Source of the DNA: Helochares maculicollis
Lineage: Eukaryota; Arthropoda; Insecta; Coleoptera; Hydrophilidae
NCBI GenBank assembly: GCA_033557835.1
Contig: JAWQRO010000018.1
Span: 1-64,000, forward strand
Length of the DNA: 64,000 nt
Reading direction: 5' to 3'
This document shows, in pieces, positions 35,362-50,200 of this stretch. The notes beneath the pieces were generated by a model. The model searched no databases. It saw nothing but the letters and a program-made list of their open reading frames with translations, and was not told the origin of the DNA. The first letter of the stretch is position 1. The number at the start of each line of letters is the position of its first letter. The position numbers and the translations under genes are program-made.

Positions 35362-37385
35362 ATGGAAGGTTTCTACAAAGCATTGAAATGGAAAATTCTA
35401 AAATTTATAGTAGGTACCAACTGACAACTATTTTTATACAAAACAATTTATTCTAGGAGCTTTCTTGAGCACATAGACCAACTTCATATTTTTTCCTGTT
35501 TTAGATTCTTGCAACCACATTTCTGATCATCCTATTGACTTACATTTCTCCAGCGGTATATCAAAGGACAGTAAATTTTCCAGACAGCCACATAATTAAT
35601 GACTCGCAGAGTGTAGAAATAACTGACCCGATGAAAGGGTTCATTATTAAAACAGAAGGATGTCGCATACCTGATATGAATTTAATGAACATATCCATGG
35701 AAGTGTTCGTTAAAAAAGAATCCAAAATAGTTTGCAATTCAATCAAACCATATTTAGTAGATTCGAATTTAACTTCCATTTTCAGAGTACCATCCGCAGC
35801 ATATGAACTAAACCAGAGTCAAGTTCACTGCTGTTATAGGGTTGTTTGGCGGCAAAATCCAAAAGGGAAAGAGACTAACAAATTAAATGCTAATTTTGGT
35901 CCTTGCATACCATTTGACCAAGCAGCTAACATTAATGATGAATACATTCAAGTCATTTGTAAAGTAAAGCGTAAACCAATATATCAAGATTTTTTCAGTT
36001 TTGTACCACCTAAGACAGCACCTATACCAAAATGGGATGACATTCCAATGAATGTTTTAATAATAGGGATAGATAGCCTATCCCGGTCAAACCTCATAAG
36101 GCAAATGCCCAAAACTTACAATTTTTTACAACGGACGAACTCATTCGATTTTAAAGGCTTCAACAAAGTGGGAGACAACACATTTCCCAATTTAATAGCA
36201 GCCTTAGTGGGATTAACAGAAGATCAGCTGGAAGCAACATGTTGGAATATCAGTAAATATTTTGATTCCTGTCCTTTCATTTGGAACGATTATAAGAAAC
36301 AGGGCTTTATAACTAGCTATGGTGAAGATGCCACCGCCATAAGTACATTCAATCTTTTCAAATTTGGTTTTCAGCAGCAACCAACTGACTATTACTGGAC
36401 GTTTTTTAATCAAATTGCAAACAAATACGTGGGTAACACAAACGAAAACGATATTAACTTATGCTTGGGAAAGCGATACCAATACAAAACTCAAATTGAC
36501 TACATATACGCATTTGTAAAAAGATTGCATTTTTACAATAGGCAGTTCTTTGGATTTTTCTGGAGCAATAGCATCTCCCATAATACATTCAATCGTCCCC
36601 AATTGGCCGATTTGGACTATTATAATTTACTGAACGATCTCCACTCGAACGGATATTTAGAAAACACAGCTTTATTTATAATGAGTGACCACGGGACGCG
36701 ATGTGGCGATTTTCGTCAAACGTATCAGGGAAAACTCGAGGATAGATTGCCCATGCTTTTCATGTCGTTTCCAAGATGGTATCAAAATCAATTCCCGGAT
36801 TTAATGGAAAATTTGATTGGAAACACCATGAAATTAGTCACTCCATTTGATATTTACGAAACATTAAAGGATTTGATTCAGCCTTATTCAATTAACCACC
36901 CAGTTGTAAACGGGGAGGTAAAAAAAATGTACAGCCTTTTTGAAAAAATTCCGCAGAAAAGAAATTGTGAGAGTGCTGGAATTTATCTGCATTGGTGTGC
37001 ATGCCAAAGTAGTGAACCAGTGCCTATTAGAAGTAGAATGGTCAAATGGGGAGCCATTTTTACATTGCAAGATATAAATAAGCAATTGATGGATTATCCT
37101 TTATGTGCAGAGTTGACTTTAGATAAAGTTGTTAATGCCAGTGTTTTGACGCATTATCACAAGTCGGGAATTGGTAGTTTTATGTTTGATGATTATGTTA
37201 TAACCTTTAGAACGAAGCCGAACTGGGCTCTGTTCGAAGTAACTATTAGGATTCTTGAACTTCAGAGGCTTGCTTACGAGTATGAAGTAATAGGCATCAG
37301 TCGTTTAAATTTGTACGGTGAGCAAAGTAAATGCATTTCAAATTATAAGATGAAGCTGTTTTGCTTTTGTAAAGAGTTTCTTTAG
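35362..37385 (+). CDS. DUF229 family protein (copy F)
   Basis: Model: exon 1 at 35362-35409 (16 codons, MEGFYKALKWKILKFI, donor GTAGGT), a 95-nt intron, and exon 2 at 35505-37385 (acceptor GTTTTAG), giving 642 aa. The lysine-rich first exon runs into a hydrophobic anchor (ILATTFLIILLTYI), which supports the join. Family motifs are intact: TEGCRIPDMN, CCYRVVW, IIGIDSLSRSNLIRQMPKT, DNTFPN with the predicted Thr nucleophile, SISHN and MSDHGTRCGDF. The C-terminus ends with LFCFCKEFL. It is the only plus-strand member at the right border of the cluster and likely catalytic. The exon 1 donor (GTAGGT) is not a perfect consensus, so transcript evidence would be needed to fix the start. Confidence 0.87.
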
Positions 37386-37389
37386 AATT

Positions 37390-40300
37390 AAAATATATAA
37401 AAAATTCACACTTCATAATTGGATTTAATGTTTAATGCCTGGTCACTTGCAGTACTGTAGCTAAATACTGGCAGTTGAGATTAAGATTGTTACATTTGTG
37501 AGCTGGGTAGGCCCTGCACACATTGATCATAGTACAAAGTTATAGTCAACACTAAATTAAAATTAAAATTATCCTGCTTCTAAATTCTTTTTCCTGTTGC
37601 CTTTTGGTTCCTATTTACAATGCTCAATCTCTGCAATGTATTGTAACGATTCCGGATAGTACTTCTAGGAACGAAATACAGCCGTTGTTACTCCGTTGAG
37701 GACCTATAATAAATCTCGGACGGATATTTATTAGTTAGCGAATCACCAGAATATTTGGAGTACTGGCTAAAGTTCCCTAGCTCCTAGAAATAGCTACAAG
37801 AAAAACTCCCGCCAATGGATGCGCTTTAACCGCCATCGTAACAATCACTTACCAAAGATCAGGAAACCATCTCTTTTTAAGGAGGGAGTATGCAGACCAG
37901 CAGGTTAAACTCGGTTCGATTCTCTGGCCAAGAAGGTCAGTAGAGCATCTGAACTGATGTAAAAGAATTAAATAAATAATATAAATAGTAAATAAGTGAA
38001 CATAAATATTGTACATAGATAATTCGTATTTAGAAAATAAATTAAGGCAACAAATATGCGACATTTTTGTGGTCGAATAATAAAGAATCCCAGGTTGCAA
38101 AATCGTAACAGTATGTTGTCAAACCACCTTTCGCGAAGGCTTATCATTCTTCTCTTTTCAACTGATTTTCTGTTGAAAACTATCGTAGATATTCTATCTA
38201 TGCATATCGCTTAGTCACTCAATTCATTGCATCTGAGCAGCTACTGATATTTTCAGCTCCTTGTTGATACTCTCTATTTCATTATTTGTTCTTAGTGACC
38301 ATCCATTTTCTATATTTACTCCACAACATTTTTTCGCCCATTATTTTAGTTTCTCTTACTTTTCGTTCTTTAAAACCAACGTAACGCATGAATACATATT
38401 TACAGCCTTCATCTTGTATATTTATTCTTTAACTTCTATTTCAATGCTTCTATTCTTTTACAACTACAACTTTGCACTTCTGTTTATAATGCTTACTTAT
38501 ATTGTTCTGTATATCATCATCATATATATTATTAGGTGGCTAATTAAGAACTTTGTAGGAGTCAAAGTTGATATATATGGAGTTAACAAAGTATGAAACC
38601 ATATTATCTACACACTTTTGCCATTTAAGCGTAGGTTGGTTAGTTTTACATTGTCGTAATCAGTGAGGACTAGTTCTAGTGTGTATGGATGATGATGAAG
38701 AATCTCCATTCCCACAATTTTGCCAGAATAATTTGCATAGTGTATGTAGTCTAACATTATCAAACAGCAAAATAGAAGTAGATCTGTTGACAAACTTATA
38801 TTATTTTTTTTAAGCTTTTTTTGTATCGTTTCGTCGAGTTGATTGCAGTATATTTCTGCTGTGACTGATTAATCCAGTTTCATGAGGCTATAATAAATTA
38901 CACCTGCGCCAAAGCATCAAACATTGTCAATTCCTATTGATAAATATTATTATAAACTTTCCAACATGAGTGACGATTCGATTCAAGAATATTTTTGACG
39001 GGAAAGCAACTTATAACAACCATCTAAACGCTTTTGCTTCGATTTTTCATTCGGTTGTTGTAGAACATATTTAACCAACTTTTTCACTTTACTGATTTGA
39101 GCTAAATGAGTTAATATTATTTGCTTGCTAATACCAAATTTGAACGATAACACATTGGTAATCATAGATATGTCAAACTCAAGTGTGATCTTTAGTTCGT
39201 CATTATAGATTTGATTCTGGTCTGCATAATAACACTAGACCTAACTGCACTATTAATATTTCGTAGTTCCATATAAGAACTTATATTTTATAATAGTGCA
39301 AATTTGCATCCATTCCACTTGCAACAAAATTAATTTTTAATAATAATTGCTTTTTAATATTTCTTACAGCTTAGAATAATTTCTTCGCATAGGTGAAATA
39401 TATAACTTCCTAACAAAAAAGAGAATTGTTAAATATCAAACTTGTCAAGCAATCAATAATTGAAATTAGTAAAATTGTTAACTACAAATTACATCCTTAA
39501 TAACCTGCAATTTTGCTCCTGTTAAATTAGACTATACAATAATTTTTGTAACATTTATTATTGTTCTGATGGTTGTCATTCACTGTTTATTTTCGCTAAT
39601 GTAATATCAGCAAATGTTATTCATTAGTGTTGTTCATTATTAGTTTCTCAGTCTATTCTATATGTTGTAATTTTCATTTTTACTCACTAACACATCCGGC
39701 CTTGCATTTCTACCTTTCTCTCTGTTTTTGCACTGTTCATGGCATTAGCTTTTTGCTATTTCCTTGCATACTTTTTTTATCGTATTTCCATTTCTTGGTC
39801 AACTCACTTTAATGTAACTTTGTTTAACTTAAACATTGTCTATTTGGTTTATTGGTTTTTTAACAGTAAATTGTTTCTTTATGGACATTCTATCATCTAA
39901 ATTAGGTACTTTGCACCATATTTCTCTACATCTCAAACCATACTAATGTCTTTTGTGGTTGGGTGTTAATCATTTTTATCCTCTGTGGTTTTTATGCACC
40001 ATCATTTTCTTCTTTTGTATTGCAATCTCTAACAATTTCTTTCAGGTCATGCATTTTTCATATTTCATGTTAAACTGTTCAAGGATTTTTATTATCTCTA
40101 ATTTCTCCTATAGGTAAATCCACATTTAATATTGATATTTTTCTTTTATTCTTAAGGAACACAACCTGCTTAATATGGGGTATAATGCTATGACCCTCAT
40201 TACTATTTGTTTACTACATCTTGTTACAAACATTCTGTCCTGTCCACGTCTCACATATTAATAATCATAATTTCTATTTGACAATGTTTTGTTTCTTGCA

Positions 40301-41220
40301 TTGCCAGTATTTGCTCTTTACATTTTACCATTTCCTTTACCAATTGTGCTAACTTTCCCACCTCATTTGTAACGGCACCCCACTGTTATTTTTCGGGATT
40401 CACTTTTCACAAGCTTGTTCAAAATGTCACTCTACTTCTAATGTTGACCTTAGATTGCTCATTGATTTTGGCATAATAGTACTTAAACACAACCAACATG
40501 CCCTCCCAACATTGGTAATAGCTCTACTATTAGTTCAACTCTGAGAATAGATGGACTCTATATCACGCATATATAAAATATTTGAGAAATCTATGCAAAT
40601 CAAATACGTATTTGTAGGAGTGATGGGTGATATTCAAGATGATTAAATTTTAATATAAAATTAATATATTCATAAATGAGATATACAAATATTTACAAAC
40701 TCAAGGTAAACATCATCTTATCACAGACAAATATTTAAACACTTAAAACTAACCCCTTCAGCATTTTGCAAAAATATACAGACAAGTTAATTTAAAACTA
40801 ATTGCTCATTATTTATAACCAAACTAAAAATCATATATTAACATGATACTAAAAAACTCACCCAAATCATAGGCAGCTTCATAAATTGTCATAATTTAAA
40901 AAACAAATTATCTATGGTAAATCTAACACCTGGTTGTACCTACCTAAGTTCTACTGGAACATCTAACCTAAAGCATGATTCACTGATTACTTTTATCCTG
41001 AATTAGTTTAGAGTTCCCCAATTAAATATGATACAACCGGACATAATCATATTGTTTACATGTTTTAATTACAGGGCAGTGCAATAAACTCAAATGAGTC
41101 AAAATAATCACCTAAAAATCAAGCAGCTATTCCTAAAGGAAACACTGCTGAAAAAAAATCCATCAAATATTACTACTATACAATTTGTACCAAAGGAGCT
41201 AATGAATATAAAGTAAGCAA
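37390..41220. other. Long non-coding AT-rich spacer
   Basis: This separates the DUF229 cluster from Set2. Only short hydrophobic or low-complexity frames occur (for example near 38261 and 39627), none with recognised domains or splice support. No transposase or reverse transcriptase motif was seen. Confidence 0.45.
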
Positions 41221-41221
41221 C

Positions 41222-44200
41222 TTAATCATTATCTAACTCATCTCGTTGGTATTCCTCTCCAAATTTCGACATGTACTTACGCACGAACTCCCTGGCTTTG
41301 GATTTAACACTGTCTGTACAAACTAAATCTTCGATGCTTGGTATATGTTTCAGTTCTTTAAGCATCACAAAGTGCGTAAGCTGAAAATAAAATGGTTCGA
41401 CTTAATTTATGATTGTTATTATTAGTTTATTTGTATTTATGTCATCACTAGACTTATATATCAATTTAACGTTTTTAAAATAATTTTACCTTTCTTGCTA
41501 AATGTTTAAAATCCTCAGTTGACGTAATTCGTCCCTGAGTGCAATCTGATTTCCTATATGGATTGAGTATTCCCACCATGACAGTCGCCATGCTGGACCT
41601 AAACTTTTCTTTTATTTTGCGAGCTGCTTCACTGCTGATATCTGGTAACTCTTTTGACTTTTGTTTTGTTTTATGCTTCTCCGGTCGAGTCCTAGTCTTT
41701 GGAACTTTTGCCAACATAGCTTCTTTCTTTTGCTTTTCCACAATCAGCATCATTTCTTTCTCTCTCTTTAATTGCTCCTTATTTTCTTTATAACGTTTTA
41801 AATCCTCTTTGAACTGAAGACGATCTTCTTCTGTTCTAGGCTAAAATAAAGCAATTTCAGTTAAAACTTTTGTTGATTTAATGTAATGTCATTATGAGAC
41901 AGTTAATTTTTTTTATTGCACCTTCGCGTTGAATTAAGTATTACACTAAAAATTCATAATTTATTATCTGCACCAGAGATTCGTTTTAACTAACACTAAA
42001 AAATTATTCATGTTGTATATGTAATCTTATTACATCATTAATATTTTGCTAGTAAAATAGCTAAATTAAATTAATTTTCCCTAAAACAAGTAATAGCTCC
42101 CTAGTTTATTTGTGAATAAATTTTTTATTTTCAGATTATGTAAGGTTGTCTCAAATCGTTGATACACCAGTATTTACCCATTTTAGCTTATATTTATTTT
42201 TAACAGTAAATTTAGGTCAGAAGAATGCTTTTTGCATCCTCAAAAAAGGAATTTCAAAGACTCCACACAATTATTATGTGTAAAAGAACCTCCTATGGCT
42301 TTTTAATCATCAGGCCCAAATACTTGTTAATAGTAATGGCACAACAATTTTTTCCTATTTATATTGCATCTCGTTTTTTATTCTGAGGGTCTATTGAGTA
42401 TTTTAGATGATATATATCCAATCGCAAAATATGTAATCGATTGTGTGGCATAGCATTATAATAAAATTGCAAATGTTGCTCATTATAACACCAATAATCT
42501 ATATCTTTGGTCATCATCCATTTGGATAATTAGTGCTAGAGATTTGTATAGTTGTTCTATTGTCACTTCCATGGTTTAACTAATGAGTCCGAGAAACCTT
42601 GGCTTTCATGAAATTGATGCGAATATATTTATTAGTTTCAAGTAATAATAGATGGAATATTTTTTCAAAATAGTATCAAATGCGATAGTGGTGAAGAAGT
42701 AGTATTTATATTTGTGCTTGCTGTTATATTTATATGAACATGCACTGATGTAAAATCTAACTTATTTGCAGCATTTCCTGGTATACTAGAGTATACATCT
42801 TATAATTTAATTTATACTTCTAGAGCTGCCACTATGAGTAAATTTGATCTATTTTATCATCTGCATTTTCAAACACAATGATTACTTAATTTTTGTCTAA
42901 CTCAGTTTGTACTTCCCTATAACAGAGTATCTAAAATATACTTTTATATTCATATTTACCAGGTGAGTAAGTTCAAAATGTAATTTTTTTTATGAAAAAT
43001 TCGCAATTATTTAAGAACAATGGTTAAACATTTTTTATTCAAAGTATTGGCCCTCGCCTTTTACACATTTTATCCATCTCTCAGGCAATTTATGGATACC
43101 ATTCCAAATAAAGCTTCAACATTCATTGATATCCATTTATCGGCCCATTTTTGTACATCGTCAAAAGTCTTGAAGTGTTGCTCAGCCAGTGCGTGTCCTA
43201 TCGATGAGAAGAGGTGATAATCAGAAGGCGCCAGGTCTGGTGAATACGGCGGGTGGAGTAGGAGTTCCCAACCAAGCGAAGAAATCGTTTCTTTGACCAC
43301 TTTGGCTGAATGTGCAGGAGCGTTATCATGCTTCAGAATGACTTTGCCATGTCTTCGAGCCCATACTAAGCGTTTTTCAATCAGTGCATGGTTTAAATTG
43401 ATCATTTGTTATCGTCGGGACGGTATTAACTGTTTCGCCAGGTTTGAGAAGCTCATAATGCACTACTCCCTTTTGATTCCACCACACACAGCATTGCCTT
43501 TCTCCCAAAACGGTCTGACTTTGTACTCGATGTTCTGGTTGTCCTGGAGTTACCCACGATTGGGGTTCTCAAAATAAATTCATTTTTCATCGCCAGTTAC
43601 AACACAATACAAAAAACAACCCTTTCTTTTTGTGCCGTAAATGCAGCATTTCGCACACAGTTTTTCGTCTTTCCATCTGTCGATTGTTCAGTTTGTGTGG
43701 AACCCATTTTCCAACCTTTTGAATCTTCCCCATGGCTCTCAAGCGATCGGAAATGGCTTGCTGAGTGACATTCAACTGCTCCGCCATCATTTGTTGTGTT
43801 TGTCCAGTAATGCTTGTAATTCGTCGTCTTCAAACTTTTTTGGTCGATTTTCACGTTCTTTGTCAATAATATTGAAATCGCCATTTTTGAAACGTTGAAA
43901 CCAGCGCTCACAAGTCTTGACAGTTGGAGCAAGATCGCCGTAAGTCTCTACAAGAATTTGATGACCCCGCTGCCTTTTTCTTTTAATTGAACAAGAAAAA
44001 CATTACATGTCGCAAATGCTCTTTACTTGGCTCAAAATTAGAGGTGCTTAACACTAAAAAGAAGTCTGCTACTAACTTGTAAACAACTAAACAAATGTGA
44101 CGTTTTGTAGTGAACAGTATTACCAAAATAATGGCACTTTGGATTCCAAATGCTAGTTCAATAGATTTCATGCAACAAAACGACATATTAAACTTGCGCA

Positions 44201-47200
44201 CCTGGTACATCAACTACCTGTTTTGCTTATCATGTTTACCAACTATTTTGGTGGTTTGTTTCTTTTAATTGGATACACAACGAGTGGCTATGCTTAAATG
44301 AAGTAAACAGGTACAGCAATATATCTACCATTCGGCTAGCAAAGAATACAAACAGCATATACAGAGCACATTTGTACAATAACTAAAAGTTTTTTTGTAG
44401 ATGATGAACTGCGATGAAAACCACAAACATCCAAACACCTTGATTAAACCTATAATTAATTATTTTAATCACAAGTTTGTCATTTGTAAGAAAACCATGA
44501 AAACTCTTTGCCACTTTTGAATACATTATGATGTTGATATGTATTTGTTTATTCTATGATTAATTTGCTGTTATTATTTTGACTTGAGAGTAATTTAAGT
44601 ACAATTCTTGGTAGTGTTGTATGAAAATTGATCACGTTTTACCCATGTGATGCATTCAAGTTGAATATTCCAAAAAGTAACAAGAGCAAAATATGCCGTT
44701 TCAAGTCATTACAGGTGGTTTGACGTAAATTACATAGAAAAATTTATCCTTTTAAACCATGATTATCAAAATTATTTGATATATAAACTGGCAGATATGA
44801 GGTAGTGCCATTGTCAGATTAAAAATAAATTATAAATATGTCTAAAAATTCACTATAAATCTAACATTTTAAAATCCCTTTAAATTGATGAGTGATGATG
44901 GTGAATCTTATGATTAGTAGTGAGAAAGTATTAAATTCTCAGTTTTGTCACTTATATCAACATTAGTGAAATATCAATATTGCTATAAAACCGAATGTCC
45001 CCTAAATTAAACAACAGCTAAACACATGTCTGACTTTTTTTTATACAAAAACTATTATCATCTTTTAGCCATGTTTTAAATTGAATTATCAAAATAGGCA
45101 AGATTAAGGAACAAGCAATCTCAATTTTTCTCATCTGTAATATGAACTTCGTTTCAAATACTCATACCTCTCTTAAACCAGTGTATACTTCATGTAGTAG
45201 ATTTTCAAAAAATTGCATAACATGTATTTCTTTGCTCTTAAGAGTAAATTTCATAATTGGTTCCTTAAAGACACGGTCTTTAAGATATGTGTCTCAGTAA
45301 GAGAAAAACTTTTATCCATCCATTTAGTGTTTTGTTAGATACATTTTTAAAACAAGCATACATAATTGTTAATGAAACATAAAAAGGTAAAACTTTTATA
45401 AATGCAGCATGTATAATTATAGTGATAGAAGTTGTAACAAAACCTTTCATCTCTCATTTTCACTCCATTAAGAAATGTATTTCTAAAATTACTTCCTTCC
45501 TTACTTGTCTACATTAAAACAGCACTGCATCTAGGCAATTTCACTGATCTCAGTTCATCAGTTTAGAGTGGGCTTTGACGAGTCAGTCAGTCTATAGGTT
45601 AGGGCACTGTATACTTATTATGTCTACTATTCGCTTTTCTACTTTATGCTATGATATTACTTACACTTATAATAATTTCCGTGACTAGACCTACTCTTCG
45701 TTTTTTAGAAGGCGGTTCCCTAACAGCATACTCGTTGTCAGGACCTACATCACCACTTAGCAAGTCTATCAGAGCGGCTTTCTCAGTATCAACTTCTGCT
45801 ACTGGTTCATGTTCAATATTTGGTTGGCTGTGTTTAGCTTCTTTCTCTTCGTCCATTTTTTGAAATTTACTTTTAATTTGTCTCAATAACCTATTGTCAT
45901 CAATTTCATCATCGTCACTATCGTCAGAACTAGAGTCAGAGCTAAGACTGCTGGTGTCTGAACTTGATTCAGTTTCTGAAACTAAAAATAAAGTTTATTT
46001 GTATACAAAATAGATAACAATATCTTCATATATGTTATGCGATTCAAATTCAATATTTAAAAACTGACCTTCTTCTTCAACTTGAGGAAATTCTGGAGGT
46101 TCCCACTGAGCTTTCCTAATTCTTATATGGTAGTAATATGGTCTACCGTACATATCTTTGGCACTTTTCCATTTGGGAGGCAGTTTTACAGGAGGAGGTA
46201 TCGGCCCCATGAATTTGGCCTATATGAACAAAATTTCTTATTGGTTGAAATTTGAAACTTGTTGAAATTAAATAATATTTATATTGATAAAAGTCTTGCA
46301 AATGTACTTATAACGTATAGATAGATGTATAAATAACAGCTTTGAGTCAGCTGATTAGCCTGATATATTTGTTTGTGTGCAAAACTTATTTCATATATTT
46401 TATTAGTATTTACTTCTCATTACTACAAATAAATTATTTATTATTTATAGTAATTTATTTCAACTACTAGCTATACACCATATGCAAACTCTTCTAGTAT
46501 GGTTTATACTATGAAGCATTAACAAGTTATAAGTATTGAAAATAATGTGATGAATTTTTTTAAATATTCATTAACACTTCTGATCTTTAATTAGTAAAAA
46601 ATCTCACCTGAACGTACTCTTCTTTCTGCACTTTCCCATTAGGATTATTAATGTTTGAAGGTGGGCAAACAGGCAATGGAGGATTTTGCAAATGACTGAC
46701 GCTTGGAGGAGTGTGCATATGGCTTACACCGGGTGGGGTGGGCATATGGCTTACGCCTGTTGGAGTTGCCATATGACTAACGCCTGGTGGAGTGGGCATA
46801 TGACTTATGCCTGGCGGTGTAGGCATATGGGTTGAATTATTGGAGTAAATGGGATAACTTGCTCCTGCAGAATGTTGTTGATTACTAGATAAGGCGGTTA
46901 TTTGCTGTGGCAATGAAATATTACCTATGTTACAATTAGGTGGTGGAACGTTAGGATTCGGAAGAGGTATTGTTAAAGGAGGCACGTTCGTTTGAGGAAG
47001 AGGAATATTTTGTATATTTTGCATAGTCATCGTCGTTTGAGGAGTTATAGGTAGACTTGGACGAGACATGGCAATCTGGGTGGAATGGGGTGGTACATGT
47101 TTGTTTATCATAGAAATTTGTGGTGGAGGTTGATTTAGGTACTGATTGGGAATAGGAGAGGCATTATAGGACGAGCTTGCTGAAGGAAACTGATTAGGTG

Positions 47201-50200
47201 GTGTCATTGCTACAAAATGAGATAAATTTGGAGGTGGGATATTCGTAGGGGGAATGTTTTGGTTAGTGGGGCCCATAACTGGCTGCCACTGTGCTGTTTG
47301 AGGATTCCAAATGCAATGATAGCCTCGATTAGGATCAAAAGGAGCCGTAAACCGAGGATCGGTTCCCATGCTTAAGCATCGTTGCTCGTGCTGGCGCCAG
47401 AGCTCTCTTTGTCTACGTTTCTCTTCCTCCTCTTGTTCTACCTTTAAGGCAAACAACTTCCGCCTTTCAAATTTACTCAGCCTACAAGCCATTTAAGAAC
47501 ATTAAAAAATGTAGGCAAACTAAAAATATGAAATCAACTTCAGTTTGCCAAATAATTATGAAAATATAAGTAAAAATATATGTTCAAAAAGGTGTACATT
47601 ATTGATCTTTTCTCATGCATTAATGCATTCATTTAAACTACTGCACCAATTTTATCTCAGAAGGGCAGATGTACAACTTGTTCTTAACCCCCATACACAA
47701 TTTTTGTATAACCTTGCAAGTCATGTAATCCTTAAAAATGTGTCATTAAAAAAATTGGTATTTTGATTATGTACTACTAAGGTATATTAGTTTCATGGTT
47801 TTGTCATCAATACATTTTAATTTTTTTTTGTTGGGACAAACATGGTCCCACAAAAAAGATAACTATATAATAGATTTATTTTGATTGCAATCTTGATATT
47901 ACAAGTACTAATTTAATTTCTACTCACTACTCACAGACTACAATGTCCTTTGAATCCATGCATTAAATATCTTTAGATTCAACCATTAATACCTATTCAA
48001 TGCAATTTCGTATTCATCAATATATCATTTGCATAAACTCTTTATTTAGGTATATAAAGGTTTATAGAAATATATATGCAACATTCTATGACATAAACAA
48101 AATTGTGGAAAATGAATCCAGCTCGGTATTGTTTGAAACTATTCAACAGTACAATGAAGGTGGAATTTATGCAGCAGCTTCTCAGAATGTATGATTCATA
48201 TAAGAAACATTTCTCACTTACAGTAGTAGGACATGCTAAGTAATCGATCTATTCATTTATATTTTGCTAATTTTCAGAAGCTAATGTAAAATTACACAAG
48301 TAATTTAACTAAATAATAAGTGCTTCTGTAAATGTTTCAATGTGCAGCAGTATATACATTGAGGTATATTGATTTGCACACATATTTTTGTAATTATTTG
48401 GCAATCTAACAAAGTTTGGTAATATTAATATAAACAGGGCTCAAGAAAAATTTAATTTAAAAATACAAGAATGAATTGTTATGTTTAAAAGTGTTATGCA
48501 AAATCATATACAGCTATAAACTACAAATGACAAATTCTAAAACCATTTTGTGAAATAAAAAAATAAAGGAATTTGATATTTGTAATAAAATACAAACACA
48601 TGTTCTCTTCAATAAAAACAGTGATAAAACTGTGGTAATTCATTAATTGTAACATCATTTTAAATTTCTTTTATTGGATGACAGACTAATTCATTTGGAA
48701 TCATAGTTTCATATTCAAAGCTTTTCATTTTTCACTGAAATGTTATTACACATTTTTAATTAGATTATGCGAAGGTGGTATATTTTAGTAAAAATTCCTA
48801 AATACAAAAATTATTACACAACAAAATTTAATGGATTCACTCTATTTATAAAAAAATTGGCAATTAAAAAGTTGAAGTTTTGCTCGTAAATATCTATTTT
48901 TGAGCCCTGCACATCATTATATTTTATACAAAAGGAACCTCAGATGTAATATTTACTTGTAAAGCAAATATAATGTTAAAAAAACTTACTTTGGGAACAG
49001 TAAATTGGTTTTGTCATCAGGCCTCGCTATTTTACGCAACTTGTCCACTATTTCATCCCTTTTGTCTTGTCGGCTATGCCTTTGGATCACCCTGTATCGA
49101 TTTTCGGCCTTCCTATCATATCCACTATCACTTTCCAAATCCAACCCAGCTTTATACTTTCGATTGGCCTCTCTCTCATGCTCCTTCATTTGCTCAATTC
49201 TTTCCTTCTTGGGGATTTTGAAAACCTCCTTCAAGCTTGACCATTCACTAATCAATTTCAGAGCGAGTATCACAATCTCCATTTTTATATTCCGAGTATC
49301 TATAGCACCCTTCTTTTCTTCTTTCACCTCCTCTATTATATTATCTTTTTCATCAAAAGATATTGGGGAAATATCCATATCTTCATTAAAGATTTCGGTT
49401 AGAGACTCTGGCACCGGTGCTTTTTCTTCCAAATTTTCACTTAGTTGTATTTCTTCAATTTTTGGTACATGTTCTTCTTTTACATCCACTTTCTCATCTT
49501 TGTCTTCTTGCAATTGATCACCTTCTAATGATAGTTTAAATGGGGATCCTTCCGGTTTAATTTGTTCTTGTTGGCTATTCTCTGATTCTAGTTTTGGAGA
49601 ATTACTATCACAATCCATTGGAGATTCTTCTCCTTCCTCAGATTTGGACCATTTTTCTACAGTTGGCAGTACTTTACTATCTTGCAACATTGTTTTATTG
49701 GGGATTGGTAAAGAAGCCAAAGTTTCTAAAATCTCCAATCTCAGGGCTTCCATTTTAAAATCTGATTTGGCTAAGTGTTGGGCATCCGTCATCCAGCCAT
49801 GTACCAACCTTAACCCATGATAATCCAAAAATAATCGTCTGCAAGGCAATTCTCCAAGACGCAACAAACTCAGCAATTTACTTCTCTGATTTGGCTCTTT
49901 GGCTCTAACCATCAACCTACTTAATTTTAAAGTATGTGCTTGATTCTTCAGCCCAGTAGCCAACAATGTTTCAATCTCCTCGTCTAAATCTAAATCATCA
50001 AAAATATCTTTCCTTGGTTTCTTTGGCCTAATGGTTTTCTTCTTTTCTTTCTTTGGTTTAGGTGCTTTTACTGGCACCTCAACCGGTTTCATATCTTCTA
50101 TCGACTCATCCAAATTTTCTTCAGCAACTGACTCACTAACTTCTGCTGTTGCCTCAGTTAATTCCTTGCATTCCTCTTGCTTATCCACATCTTTATCAGG

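Noticed and set aside
38261..38596. 111-codon hydrophobic frame resembling a membrane protein
   Set aside because: Composition is explained by T-rich DNA; there are no splice sites, domain or conserved motif.
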